From Solanum dulcamara (lineage: Eukaryota > Streptophyta > Magnoliopsida > Solanales > Solanaceae): a stretch of DNA of 64,000 bases. A program made the position numbers and the translations under genes. How positions within the stretch are numbered: position 1 is the first letter of the stretch; every line of letters starts with the position of its first letter. This document shows positions 35,204 through 47,400 of the stretch, in pieces. Where the stretch lies: positions 9,798,449-9,862,448 of the forward strand of contig NC_077244.1 in the NCBI RefSeq assembly GCF_947179165.1, written 5' to 3'. The notes under the pieces are model-generated. The model did not search any database. It was not told the DNA's origin and worked only from the letters and a program-made list of their open reading frames with translations.

Positions 35204-35377
35204 GGTCAGCTCGGACATGATATAGTATTCAAGATACTAACATCGATACCCGCCAAGTATCTCATGCAATTCAAGTTTGTTTGTAAAGTTTGGAACACTT
35301 TGACACGACAAGATCCCGACTTTGTCAAGTCCTACATTGCTAGTTCTCATATTCGTCCTTCAGCCACCTACCTCTAG
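35204..35377 (+). pseudogene. F-box domain relic
   Basis: The frame from 35204 reads GQLGHDIVFKILTSIPAKYL, then MQFKFVCKVWNTLTRQDPDF and VKSYIASSHIRPSATYL before TAG at 35375. This is the classical plant F-box pattern (LP.D.V..IL..LP.KSL..FKCVCK.W..LI..P.F...H), with the first Leu-Pro altered. F-box proteins act as substrate receptors of SCF ubiquitin ligases. Here only the N-terminal ~57 residues remain and no FBA or Kelch C-terminal part is visible, so it is a gene fragment of the host. The upstream 35060-35200 contains stop-rich sequence with LPKDL-like wording. Confidence 0.7.
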
Positions 35378-35640
35378 TTGGGATTTCCTAAATAGCTTAT
35401 TCATATCTTGTCATCGGATATTGCTGCTCTTTAATTTATGTCCTTACAACAAATAACTTTTTTGCAGAGGATAAATTTATATATCATATCCAAGTTATGC
35501 CCAACGTGCTTTCAGTTTTTAAAGAACTTATTCAGGAGTTATGTTGCAAAAGAATAAATATTATAGACCAACAAACTAGTCCAGCTAGCTAGAGAGCTTT
35601 GGTTAAGATTAATGGTGGTAAAATCAACTCAAATAATCAT
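35370..35640 (+). repeat. Second copy of the ~275-bp direct repeat
   Basis: Follows the F-box relic directly and matches 34416-34690 with scattered differences, which suggests an old tandem F-box duplication. Confidence 0.75.
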
Positions 35641-37442
35641 GACCCGTCTAACCCATTTATATTTGGGCGGGTGAATAACCTGCTTATTTTTTTAACTGGG
35701 TTTATTTTGACCCTCTTAGTTAACAGATTTAAAAAGGAAATTAGGCAAAGTGGTCATTCAACCATTTGCTTTACAAGAAAACTGGCCTAATTTTCAAAAA
35801 CTACCTGGAATTGACCGAATCCACTTCTTCTTCTTCCTTCCACTTTAGCCATTAATGGCTCCTCCTCCTCCTTCTTTATTTTCTCTTTGCTGCTTTGAGT
35901 CTTCCTTCCTTCTTCTTTCATGATCAATCAACCATTAAAGTTTCAAAGCTCACTTGATTTAAAAATTTGATGTACTATAAGCATTAATCATTTTGAGTGA
36001 ATAATATATCAAAAGACTTGAAACATCGAGAAGATTTCATATTTAAATTTTGGGACTGTTTAGAGGTGATTTTGAGTTGATCAAGATTGAATAGTCAGTG
36101 TATACTTCATGTATACTTAAGTTATATTCATATTTTTGAGTGTATAAAGTTAGTGTATAACTCATATATAGGTGTAAGAGACTAAGTTTCGTTCCTGAAA
36201 TATAACGATCAAGAAAGGAAAAAATAGAAAGCAAACAATAATATTTATATTTTAATAAGTGCGAAGGTTACAATCTTTATGAAATCTTAACAAAGAAAGA
36301 TGTAATCTCCTGATTCTCCTCTTCATTGTTATCAATTCAAGAGTCTTACTTCGTTCTTGATTTGATGGAATACTTTCTGCTCAACACTCGAAGATGAAGA
36401 CTTCTTTGTATGCAGAAGACTAGCAGATTGCCACTAAAGAGCAAGGATTCTCTATGTATTTCTGTGTCTTTCTTTTCTTTTGAAGACCCCTTTAAATAGG
36501 CATGAGCTAGGGTTTTAGGGATATTTTGGCCTTTAAATAATTTAGAAGACCTTGGGCTTGAAGATCATGAGTTAGGCTCGCCTTGTCCATTTAATGGACT
36601 GGTCCAAATGTAATTTTAGCTTTATTTTAGCCATATAATTCTAATTTAAATATTAATCTGACTTTATTAACCAATAATTTGACTTGGTCAATGTATCATG
36701 AATTTAAGCTTTAATCCAAATTTAATATAGATTTATCAATAAAACTTACGATAGGTAAGCTAGATTGTATAGCTAGTGTACACTTTCCATGACTTTGGGA
36801 AAACTATATAGTCAATGTATAATTTCTATTACTTTTGGGTATTTTCTATGTACATAAAAACATAGTTATATTTGTTGTAAACTAATTACTTTACTTTATA
36901 TATTTGAAACTATCACTTTTAAATATTGAGATGATATGCAACTCGAATTGACCCATGAAAATATTTGTTTAAATATGTTTAATTTTTTTTTATTTGATAA
37001 GTTTTTATAGGAATTTGGAGCCTAAAGGGCCACAACTTAAATATTACAAGCAGGCCACTAAATTTTGGAGCAAACCAAGACTGACACATCGTCCATATGC
37101 CCACGATTTGCGTTAATATTGCTTTCCACCACCCCACCCCCACACACCCCAACCTATTTTCTGAAAGTCACATATCGTTCAGTTGTGAATGAAGCCCAAA
37201 ACCTTTTTTCGATTTTGCAAGTCGTGTGGTGTTCGATGATTAGTCATTTTTCTCATTTTTGAAAATCGTCCAAAGTTGCACGATTTACTTTGCAAAGTTT
37301 CAAAAGGCACTCTTGTCTAAATGTGTCTTTTGTTGTAATGCATATTTATCTCACTGAGAAACAATCAACTAATAATATTTCGTGAGGTTATGTAAAAAAA
37401 TGGTAAAGAGGTTATGTAAATTAATTTATATATAACTGATAA
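35641..37442. other. AT-rich non-coding stretch with possible minus-strand copia LTR
   Basis: No supported gene. The minus strand of about 36170-36700 has a TATA-like CCTATTTAAAGG, a following leader and, further on, ATATTTCAGGAACGAAAC, an arrangement often seen at the 3' end of copia LTRs. This is weak and without a partner. The rest (35641-36170, 36700-37442) shows only AT-rich sequence with repeated GTATA-type words. Confidence 0.3.
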
Positions 37443-38188
37443 TGCTCAATTACACCTCTCTAAAGACATATAGATGACCGTTAGCAGTATATCTTACCCA
37501 ACTAAGAGTCGGGGTCGAACCCACAGGGAATAGGTTGAAACAAGTTTTATTAGCTTTCACTATTCAGTCATAGTTGCTACTTCCCTAAAATAAAGTTTCA
37601 TAAAGTAAGAGTGGGGGTTTTGATTATGATTTAAGAACAAATGACAAATTAATAACAAGTAAACAAGATTTAGATTGTAAACAATATGAAGACTAGACTA
37701 GGATTGTGTTCCCCATGACTTGTAAGTTAATAGGCTAATCGTATTCATGATATCGTTCAATGCATTGCATGCAAAATCTAGCGAGTTAGGTAGCATCTAA
37801 TTCACCTCCAGGTCCTTCTTAGACGTATCTAATTCATCTCCTCCCAGTCTCAGAATGTATACTATACTAACCCTCACCCTAGATCCCAGAGTACTATCTC
37901 CTCCTGGTCTCAAGTAACTCAGACGGAATTTATCCCTTCTTTCGAAGCCAGACTCTCCGAGTTTCTGTTGTGAAGTATTTTTCTAATCACTACCTCCCTC
38001 CTGGAAAAGCAACGAATACAGGAAATTTCTTAATAAGTGCACTTACTAAGAAATACTTTTGAATGAAGAAATCACAATACATGTAAACAATTCACAAATA
38101 TCAATTTTACGTTTGCCTATTCTAGTTAATTCGTCATGGTTCCCACAACCCTAGTTGTGGGTATAAACTTTCATAATTTCAATGGATA
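37443..38188 (-). mobile_element. Athila/Tat solo LTR, 3' part (minus strand)
   Basis: The reverse complement ends GGTTCGACCCCGACTCTTAG ... AGAGAGGTGTAATTGAGCA, homologous to the end of the LTR at 5747-7367. It is interrupted at 38188 by another solo LTR and resumes at 41105. The dyad CCCACAACCCTAGTTGTGGG is at 38142-38161. Confidence 0.75.
38184..38188. repeat. Target-site duplication GGATA (left)
   Basis: GGATA precedes TGTTACACCCC at 38189. The identical GGATA follows the LTR at 41100-41104. Confidence 0.9.
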
Positions 38189-39814
38189 TGTTACACCCCG
38201 TACTTTTGTACCTTGGAACACGTTCTTAAGTCTCTTGAAAGGCTCTTAAGTTTCATGGAAGGATCGTAAGCCTCTTAAGTTTCTTAAGGTTTCCTAAAGT
38301 TTCTTAAAGCTTCTAAAAGCTTCTGAAGACTTCTTAAGAACTATTACGCTTCTTAAGAGTTATCATGTGAGCCAGATAATCTATAACGCTATCAAACAAC
38401 TCTAAGAAAAGGAGAATGCGATACCCCATAGTAGAGAAGATTAGAAATAAAGTTAGAAGAATCCGGAAGAAGTTGGAGACCAAACAAGGAGTCATAGGAC
38501 TCGACTTATTTACGTAAGCTTCCAACTTGGAAATCTTACATACTTAAGCTATTGGAGTGCATACCAAGCTTATGAAGCAAGGATTACATAGGTTCGTAAA
38601 AGAAGACGAGATTACGAACTCACGAGGGGAAAAGAAAGTGCCACATGGCAGAATGGGAGAGTGCCACATGGAAGCAGATTGGAGTGCCATGTGGCAGAAG
38701 CTGGAGCAAAGGGGGTGGGCCCCACATGCCATGTTGCATCCCATGATTGGAGAAAGGGATGTGTTGGCCCAATGAGGGCTTGACATGTGTCGCCACTTAG
38801 GGGTTGACACGTGTCACCCCCTTAGGTGGCCTATATATATGTGTCTTAAGACTTATAAAAGTTCCATACATTTCTAGAAAACTCAAGAATAAGAGAGAAA
38901 GGAAGAGAAGAAACTAGAGAGGTAGAGAGAGAAGGCCACGGATTTGGAGAGGAAAAAGGTAAGTTCTCCGATTTCATTCCATGAATTAATTGTCTAGGGT
39001 ATACCATTATGTTATAAAGGTATTTTTAATGTAAATTTATGGTTTGTAGCATTCCCAAAACGTTAACAAATAGCCCCGAAGTTTCAGCTGCGCTAAAGGA
39101 AATTCCGAGGCGAGTTCCGGCAAGTTTTTGTGAGTTTCGGGTAAGGTAAAGTTTTCTCTTTAGAACTGGAGTTTATGATGATTTTATGAGTTATATTACA
39201 TGTCTTTAATGAGGTTGTAAGTGGAAAAATTTTATAAGGATGCTTGACGTGAGAAACAAACAAAATTGAAGTCATTATAGCTAAATCGAAGTCAAGTAGT
39301 GTGTTGTGATTATGGTGCTGCGTTTGCAGATGGTTTGGTGGTGTGTTTCAGGGATGTAAAGTGTTCTAAAAAATGTGTGGGTGCTTATGGTTGAAGCCAC
39401 ATGACCCCCCCCCCCTCCCATTTGGTATGGTTAAATATTTTACGAAATAAAGGTTAAAAACTCTATTTTGATATCGTAGTTTTGAGCTAGTGGTTTGGAG
39501 TTGTATTGAGTAATGTTGAAGTGATTTACTTGTATATATGCTGCTGGTTGTTTTCGTTGGTATGGTTGTTGACATGGTGTACGAGTTGAAATCTCGGGGA
39601 TGTTGAAGTTATAGGGGAAATGCTGCCCGATTTTCGGTAACTTAAGAACTAGTAATGAACTAGTCGAGGGAAATGGATAAGGAAATGACCTCTATGGAGA
39701 CTTGGTTGTAGAGTTGGAATTGGAAAGTGAAAGGTCATTAACCATAGTATTACTTTCATGTTAAATAGGTTCAAGAGACGACGAGGCGAACGTATTAGGA
39801 GTAATCCGTACCAG

Positions 39815-39950
39815 GTATGTAAAGCTAACCGTTCCTTCTTTTGGCATGTCTTTGGCATAAGTATGTAAAGCTAACCGTTCTTTCTCTTGGCATGTTTTGA
39901 CATAAGTATATAAAGCTAGTCTTCTTTTTTGGCATGGTTTTTATGAAACA
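39815..39950 (+). repeat. Three tandem ~46-bp copies around TATGTAAAGCTAACC
   Basis: TATGTAAAGCTAACCGTTC followed by CTTTTGGCATG recurs at 39816, 39862 and (diverged) 39907. The first copy is the donor-like site common to other LTRs. The duplicated copies lack the preceding AGG. Confidence 0.75.
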
Positions 39951-40362
39951 AGTATATGAGTTTTATATGATTCCAAAAGTTCCTATTCATAGAGCCGCTA
40001 GGATGGCCAACTTCTTGATTTTCCAAAGGATATTTATCGTACCTAGATACGTGTATATGATTCCAAAATTTCTATTTGGATATAACTCATAGTGATATTC
40101 AAAAGGTACTTGATAGGACTCTTGTTTTGATTTTTGAATAATAGTTCATTTTGTTAACTCCATCGAGTCTCAAAAATGATTTAAAGTGCATTTAGTTTCT
40201 CACTACTCCACTCGTGTATGCCTCAATACTTTCTTCATCAATCCCGGGTAAGGTTTTGCTATCATGCATACTTCTCTGCATCGTTCGCCATGCCTCGACA
40301 TGAGGGGGAAGGTACGCCCTGTACATGGGTTTGATTTGTGGGAGTTATGATGTGTCATGTAC

Positions 40363-40409
40363 ATATATGATATGATATGATATGATATGACCATATGATA
40401 TGATATGAT
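40363..40409. repeat. (TATGA)n microsatellite
   Basis: About eight TATGA units, with a CCA interruption after the fifth. Confidence 0.85.
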
Positions 40410-41099
40410 TTATTACGAAGATATTCCCTACTCTGGAGTTATGATGTGCTATGGCGCCAGTGATGGGGCGGCGACCATGATTTGTTCACCGAGTCCCACA
40501 ATGGGGTCAGATATGACATATATTTTTCTGCATACATTATATGTGGTTATGAAAAGCATTTTGATATTCTAGATATTTTGCTTATTTTTGCACCTTCTGT
40601 TCTGGTAATGGATTTACCTATTACATTTCATGCTTTACATACTCGGTACATTGTCCGTACTGACCCCCTTTCTTCGGGGGATGCGTTATATGCCCGCAGG
40701 TACAGACACTCGGTTTGCTGATTCGCTCGCTTAGGATATCCATCATGTTGGTTGGCAGTGCTCCTTTGTCCGAAACCCTATTTTGGTACTAACTTTTCTG
40801 TTGTACATTTGTACATGTTGGTTAAGGGTACGACGGGGCCCTGTCCCATCATATGACTAGGCTATGATTCTGTAGAGGTCTGTAGACTTGTGGTGTGGTT
40901 ATGTATATATATTTTGGGCTTTGTGTTCCGTGATGGCCTTAATGGCCCTCTTGTGCTATATTTGTTCTCATGCGCTCTCTAGCAACCCTTTTTTTATTTC
41001 TACTTTTATTTATTCTGCTAACACGCTAAGTGGGGCTAAGGGTATGTATGGGTGCCCAACTTGGGCACCAGTCACGGCCTACGGAGTTGGGTCGTGACA

Positions 41100-41104
41100 G
41101 GATA
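41100..41104. repeat. Target-site duplication GGATA (right)
   Basis: Perfect match to 38184-38188. Confidence 0.9.
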
Positions 41105-42092
41105 AGTCAATAAACAATGAATAAAATATGTATTAGAAGTCTTACAAATAACAATGAATAAAACTCACAATTGTATAAGAAGATTTATATTCAAAACACA
41201 AAACTAGAACTCAAAGAATCCGAGTTGTGTATTCTTTCTCCCAAATCTGTCCAATTTCGTGTGGTGGATAAAAAATTCTTCAATAATGGAGTTTAGATCA
41301 TTTAATGTAGCCTATAAACAGTAGGGAAAACGTGTAAACAATGTAGGAAAAGTGTGTCTACCAATCCCCCTTAAACCTAGAACAAAATAGGGTATTTATA
41401 GAAGTTGAAATCTAATCCTAAACAAACTAGGAAACCAAAGTCTTGTTGGGCTCGGATTGCTCTGGATTGGGCACCACCACGGCCAGTGGTGAGCACCACA
41501 TCTCTTGGTGGTGTTACTTGGTGTTTTCCTTGGCATTTTGTGGCTGGCCAACTCACCACGGAACCCTCCACGGCCAGTGGTGAGCACCACGGCCCTTGGT
41601 GAGGTCCGTGGAGTTTGCCTTGGCCATTTTGATGGCTTTTGCTTGGTGTCTTCCTTCTTCACGGATGGAAGCTCCCCTTCACTTCCAATGGTGTGCACCA
41701 AAGCCCTTGAAGGGTCTCATGGTGTGCACCCTTGGTCCAAACATACAGCTTTCACCTCCATACATCTAAACCAAGGTCCTTCAATGCGCGGTGAAGTTCG
41801 TTCTTTGATTTCTCCTTTCAAGTCGTCCTAAAACCTCACCAAGATCAAGTCAATTTAGCACTTCTTGAATAAGTTGTTTTCCTTGTGATCTCTACTCAAC
41901 ACCAAGCTTCAACTTACTCCAAGATCAATCAAATCTCCACATAAACCAAGCCAAAGTTCATCAACCCAAGCGTACTTCAATTTCCCTGAAAATTAACCAA
42001 AAGCACACATCAAAACTAACAAAATGTGCTTGAGAACTTACAATAATTCCATGTTTTGAGCATTGTAAGTTTCATATTTTGGAGACACATCA
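41105..42092 (-). mobile_element. Athila/Tat solo LTR, 5' part (minus strand)
   Basis: Resumes after the inserted solo LTR. The upper end is GGAGACACATCA, i.e. the minus strand starts TGATGTGTCTCC. Together with 37443-38188 this gives an LTR of about 1734 bp, close to the 1621 bp of the first Athila/Tat LTR. Flanks left and right share only ATAA (37439-37442 and 42093-42096), so the target duplication is imperfect or unproven. TATA on the minus strand at 41393-41400 (TATTTATA on plus). A CCACGGCCAGTGGTGAGC cassette sits at 41477-41590 and makes overlapping ORFs on both strands, which are not genes. Confidence 0.75.
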
Positions 42093-42556
42093 ATAAATAA
42101 CGATGATTAAACTGAACTGCTTTGCTTGTCTGAATGGTGCTAAAAGATAGTAAAAACCTCTTACGGTTGTTTTTACTAAAATCAATAATCTTATGATGTA
42201 TCTCAAATTATTGCAATAAGCTTATTGATTTATTATTACATAAACTTTGGAAAATACCTAATTTGTGGGGCAGTGGTTTGTTTGTCGCTACTGTTAAGGA
42301 GTTAAATAAGTTGTTTCCTTGTTTTTTGGCCACATGAGGATTAATGGAGTATGTTTAGATCAGAATAATTAGGAGTAATAGACGTGTTATTTTATTAATA
42401 GTTTTTATCTATTTAGGGACTCTTGTAATTGAGAAACAATGAACACTTCCACTTGAAGATTTCTTTGCTTTATTGATGCTTTCTATTTCTATCAATGTCA
42501 CCACTGGGAGATGAAATCCTCTCTAACAGAAATATTAAAGAATAGATATACCAGCT
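42093..42556. other. AT-rich stretch without recognisable content
   Basis: No ORF, repeat or element end that I can support. Confidence 0.4.
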
Positions 42557-43036
42557 TTGACAGTCTTGTTTCCTACAAGATTGCACATCAATTTGTTGCG
42601 TTTCCTTGTTGAGATGATCTCATTGCCACTAGAATCTATAGAATCATCCATGACCCTTTGCTTTTATCACCTTTCCGTGAATCTGACACATACTTTCATC
42701 TCGGACAATATATATTACAACATTAGTAGAGCCAGTGTTCACAGACGCATCATCAATTTCGTCTCCTCCACTTTCATTCATCAGCTACAATCTTACGGAT
42801 GTAATTGTCACACTGCCACCACTTATGTTTTGGAACATCTAGAGGAGGAAGTTGCTCCTCACGCGGGGTTATCGCTTGATCCAAAAGGTGAACAAATATT
42901 CATGTCTTTCTTTCTCATCTCAAATGGAGCTGTACAGCAAGAGTTTAAAATTTCTACTAAGGTTGCATCAGTATCTATGATGACAGACTCGCTGAAGAAA
43001 AGAGACCTTCAGTTCCTTGAGTGGACAGTTCTTTAA
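42557..43036 (+). CDS. Unrecognised 159-codon ORF, possibly a host gene exon
   Basis: Open from the ATG at 42557 to TAA at 43034-43036. The protein is not low-complexity. It contains NFVSSTFIHQLQSYGCNCHT, then TATTYVLEHLEEEVAPHAGL and SLDPKGEQIFMSFFLISNGA, a normal mixed composition with several Cys and His. It lies between the Athila/Tat solo LTR and the copia LTR and matches none of the retroelement domains in this window. I do not recognise the family. The good composition and the length for a window this AT-rich make a former host exon plausible. The ATG start is arbitrary if it is an internal exon, and the first ~25 residues look less protein-like than the rest. Function unknown. Confidence 0.35.
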   Translation: MTVLFPTRLHINLLRFLVEMISLPLESIESSMTLCFYHLSVNLTHTFISDNIYYNISRASVHRRIINFVSSTFIHQLQSYGCNCHTATTYVLEHLEEEVAPHAGLSLDPKGEQIFMSFFLISNGAVQQEFKISTKVASVSMMTDSLKKRDLQFLEWTVL

Positions 43037-43295
43037 TACAACAAGCTTCAGGTTCGGGCGGTATTGAACCACAGCTTCAGGTTCGGACAGTTCTCATTCC
43101 CAATGTTTGAACAAGAATCTATTTTTAAATAGGTTAGAGGTCAGTTATCGTTGTGAATAGCCTAGGTTGTCTTTCATAGTAGACCAAATAGAGACAAGCC
43201 ACGAGAACTTGTTGGGTTTAAGGAAGGTGTGAATTGGGAAAGGAGAATCGGGAATATGAGGGAAGCAAGTGAACGGAAAATGAAACTCCCAAAAG
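43037..43295. other. Flank of the copia element
   Basis: A short repeated CTTCAGGTTCGG motif (near 43047 and 43076) follows the ORF. Otherwise nothing supported. The 83-codon minus-strand ORF at 43145-43396 runs into the LTR and is not credible. Confidence 0.35.
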
Positions 43296-44053
43296 AAAAA
43301 TTTTGTCCTGATATTAGAAAACACTTCCTTTAGCTCGAAAAGCGTTAAGTAGAGGGTCGTGCCGTTGTCGCTCTTCTTCGGCTTCGGCTTTGGCAAATGA
43401 TGTGATTGATTGATAATTTTTTAGATAAAAAATTATTTATCACTCTCATTAATTAATTTTATTTTTCTTAACATTAATCCACTAAATTATTTATTAATTA
43501 ATTGAATTAATTAATTAACCAAATTAATTTGAATTAATTAATTCACATAATTTAATTGACTTATTAATTCACTTAACAGAATTACTTTGAAATTCACGGA
43601 ACTGTTCGGAAAGGACCATTTCCTTCTGAACAGACATTTCTTTTTCCAAAAGACACCATGTCTATTCTAAATAAATGAGTCTAATCTGAACAAGTGAGTT
43701 CGCATCTATTGTTGGCTATAAATAGAGAGTTTCCTCACATTTTTCTGCATCAAAATTTCTCCTTCCTCTGGATATATTTTTCTTACAAACAAATTAGAGT
43801 CTTTGTGTGATTTCTTTGCTAACTTTTGAGTTCGCTAAAGTTATTAAAGTTTGAGGTGGCGCAACTTTTTTTAACATGTATAATCATTTTATCTTGGGAT
43901 GAAATAATCCACAACATCGGGTACAGTGAGGGGATTAAATTTCTTAAAGACACACAATGAATTATGTGGTCTCTGATATTTGTTTATTACTTTAAAGCTT
44001 TCTTTTTTTCTTTGTTCTTCTTATATTCTTGTTGAGCACAGTACCCATCCAGC
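43296..44053 (+). mobile_element. 5' LTR of the interrupted copia element
   Basis: Direct repeat with 61651-62412: AAAAATTTTGTCCT, the TTAATTAATTAA-rich block, GGCTATAAATAGAGAGT, GATGAAATAATCCACAAC and TTCTTCTTATATT(C/A)TTGTTGA(G/A)CACAG are shared in order. Exact ends are uncertain because the expected TG/CA borders are worn. No clean iMet primer site follows. Confidence 0.7.
43717..43724 (+). promoter_or_regulatory. TATA box of the copia 5' LTR
   Basis: TATAAATA in GGCTATAAATAGAGAG. The identical box is in the 3' LTR at 62086-62093. Confidence 0.65.
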
Positions 44054-44486
44054 TTAATGATTTTATTTTTTGTTATTTTCTTTGTTCATCTATTTTCTGA
44101 ATTTGGAGACTAAAAACCTTTTTTCTACTCTGGATTAGTATTCGGTTTGAGAAATATTTTTTAAAAACTTCATCAAATAGTAAATATTTTTTAGAAAAGA
44201 ATAACAGGAAAAGTTTAATATTTGATTTGAAGAATATAAAAACTTGAATAATAAATATGCATTGTTTTGATTTCTGGAGATTTAAAACCTTTTGATTATC
44301 TACTCTGTCTAAATTTGATATTGATGTGAAGTCATAAAAACTTCATCAGGATTCAAAGTTTATTTCGTGGACTATTTAAAGAATATAATAACTTCATCGT
44401 TAACTAGAAATAATTTGTATAAAAATTTAGTCTTTATTATTAGTATTCTAAATACTAAATTGTCTGTCTATTTTTTGATAGAGAAA

Positions 44487-47400
44487 ATGACTAATCTGAA
44501 TGAAGTCAATGTTAGAACAGTGAATGTTGCAGCAACATGTAGCACACCTCCAAATCGTTCAAGTGTTGCCCCTACTATTGCACTGGCTGAAAAACCCAAA
44601 ACGTTTTCCTGTGTTGATTACAAGAGATGGCAGCAAAAGATAGTATTCTACTTGTCTATTTTAAGTATGTAGAAATTCACTAGTGACAATGTTTCTATTT
44701 TGTTAGAAGAAACTCCAAATGAACTCTTCTTAGTGATTGAAGTCTGGAAACTCAGATTTCTTATGTAAAAACTACATTCTGAGTGGCGTACAAGATAATC
44801 CGTATAATGTGTATAGTAATATGAAAACCTTAAAGAAATTCTAGGAAGCTTTAGAAAATATATACAAGTCGGAGGATGCTTGAATGAAGAAGTTCGGTGT
44901 GGCAAAGTTCCTAGACTACAAGATGGTAGACAATAAAGTTGTTATTATCCAGGTTCAGGATTGCAAGTCATAATCCATGATCTCCTTGCCGAAGGTATAA
45001 TTTTATATAAAATCAGTATTGAACAAATTAAGTTGGTACTTAACACTCGCATAACCTTTAATGTAGGGTTGGTTGTGAATGATGTTTTTCAAGTTGCTGC
45101 TATAATTGAGAAGTTATCCCCTTTATGGAAGGACTTCAAAAACTACTTGAAGCATATGTGCAAGGAAATGACTGTCGAAGATCTAATCATAAGATTGAGA
45201 ATTGAAGAAGACAACAAAGCCGTAGAGAAAAAAGCTCGAGTTCAACAATAGCAGGGGCAAATATTATTGAATAAGAGTCAAACATCAGTTCAAAGGCAAT
45301 TGTCACAACTGTGGAAAGGTTGGACACAAAGTTGTGGATTGTCTCTCCTCAGAGAAGTAAAAGAAAAAGAATCAAGCAAATATGATTGAAAAGAGCAAGG
45401 AAATGGATAACTTGTATGCTATGTTGACCGAGCACAACTTAGTAGGAAGTCCCAAGGAGTGGTGGCTTGATTATGGAGTCATCTCACATGTTTGTGTTGT
45501 TAGTGAAGCCTTTGCAACATATGCCCCTGTTGTATCCAGTGAGACTATTTACATGGGAAATTCTGCAACAACAAAAGTTGAAGGTTATGAAAAGGTACTT
45601 CTAAAAGTGACCTCTAGCAAGGTGGTGACTCTAAACAACGTTTTTCATATTTCTGAAATGAAGAAGAACTTGATTTTTGTTGGTCTCCTAATCAAGAATG
45701 GATTTAAGTGTGTTCTTTTTTTTGACAAAGTTGTAATTAGTAAGAATGAGATATGGAATGTCCCTCTTCAAATAAGGAAAAGAAAAAGAATCGAGCAAAT
45801 ATAATTGAAAAGAATGAGGTGATGGAGAACTTGTGTGCTATGTTGAGTGAGTGCAACTTAGAAAGAAGTCCCAAAGAGTGGTGGCTTGATTCTGGAGTCA
45901 CTTCACATGTTTGTATTGTTAGAGAAGCATTTGCAACATATACCCCAGTTGTATCTGATGAGACTATTTACATGAGAAATTCTGCAACAACAAAAGTTGA
46001 AGGTTATGGAAAAGTATTTCTAAAGATGACCTCTGGCAAGATAGTGACTCTAAACAACGTTTTTCATGTTCCTGAAATGAGGAAGAACTTGATTTCTGCT
46101 GGTCTCCTTATCAAGAATAGATTTAAGTGAGTTCTTGTTTCTAACAAAGTTGTAACTAGTAAGAATGACATGTGGATTTTCTCTCTTCAAACAAGGAAAA
46201 GAAAAAGAATCAAGCAAATATGATTGAAACGGGGAAATGGAGAACTTGTGTACTATGTTGACTGAGTGTAATTTAGTAGGAAGTCCCAAGGAGTAGTGGC
46301 TTGATTCTGGAGTCACCTCACATGTTTGTGCTGTTAGAGAAGCATTTTGCAACATATGCCCCTACTGCATCCGGTGAGATTATTTAAATGGGAAATTCTG
46401 CAACAACAAAAATTGAAGGCTATGCAAAAGTATATCTAAATATGACCTCTGGCATGGTGGTGACTCTAAACAACATTTTTCATGTTCCTGAAATGAGGAA
46501 GAACTTGATTTCTGTTGGTCTCCTAATCAATAACAGATTTAAGCATGTTCATGTTTTTGAAAAAGTTGTAATTAGTAAGAATGAGATGTGGATTGTCTCT
46601 CTTCCAAAAAGGAGAATAAAAAGAATCAAGAAAATATGATTGAAAAGGAGGAGTAAATGGAGAACTTGTGTGTTATGTTGACTGAGTGTAACTTAGTAGG
46701 AAGTCCTAAGGAGTGGTGGCTTGATTCTGAAATCACCTCACATGTTTGTGCTATTAGAGAAGCATTTGCAACATATACCCATGTTGCATCCGATGAGACT
46801 ATTTACATGAAAATTCTGCAACAACAAAAGTTGAAGGCTGTGGAAAAGTATTTCTAAAGATGACCTATGGCAAGGTGGTTACTTAAACAACATTTTTCAT
46901 GTTCCTAAAATCAGGAAGAACTTGATTTTTGTTGGTCTCCTAATCAAGAACAGATTTAAGTGTGTTCTTATTTCTAACAAAGTTATAATTAGTAAGAATG
47001 AGATGTATGTGGAAAAAAGCTACCTCACTAGGGGCTTTTCAAACTGAATATAATGGTTATTGAGAATTATAAAGTTCAAGCTTCTTCTTACTTACTTGAG
47101 ACAAATAATTTATGACATTCACATTTAGGACATGTCAATTATAAAGCTTTGTCTAAAATGAGCAATTTGAATTTATTGCCTAAGTTTGAAAACAAACAGT
47201 CAAAATGTCAAATTTGTGTTAAATCTAAGTATGTTAAACATCCTTATAAGTTAGTTGAAAGGAATTCAAGTCCCTTAGATTTAATTCACATAGATATTTA
47301 TGACATGAAGTCAATACCATCTCACAGTGGAATAAACTATTTCATAACTTTTATTGATGATAGTATGCGATACTGCTATGTTTATTTACTTAGCAGTAAA

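Larger units (their letters stand above)
38189..41099 (+). mobile_element. Solo LTR of a third Ty3-type family (2911 bp)
   Basis: Starts TGTTACACCCCGTAC, ends GGGTCGTGACA, and is flanked by perfect GGATA duplications. No primer site, interior or polypurine tract is attached, so it is a solo LTR formed by LTR-LTR recombination. It contains a CTTAAG-rich cassette (38225-38370), a TATA box (38832-38840), AAAGGTAAGTTC near 38957, CCAGGTATGTAAAGCTAACC at 39811-39830 (donor-like), a triplicated ~46-bp motif (39815-39950), an 11-C run (39405-39415) and a TATGA microsatellite (40363-40409). Small ORFs in it are not genes. Confidence 0.9.

Noticed and set aside
41377..41831. Overlapping ORFs of up to 108 codons on both strands
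   Set aside because: Caused by a stop-poor CCAC/GGTG repeat cassette inside a solo LTR.
45382..46857. Protease array as a functional multi-protease protein
   Set aside because: Unit steps are not multiples of three and each unit ends in stops, so no continuous reading frame exists.
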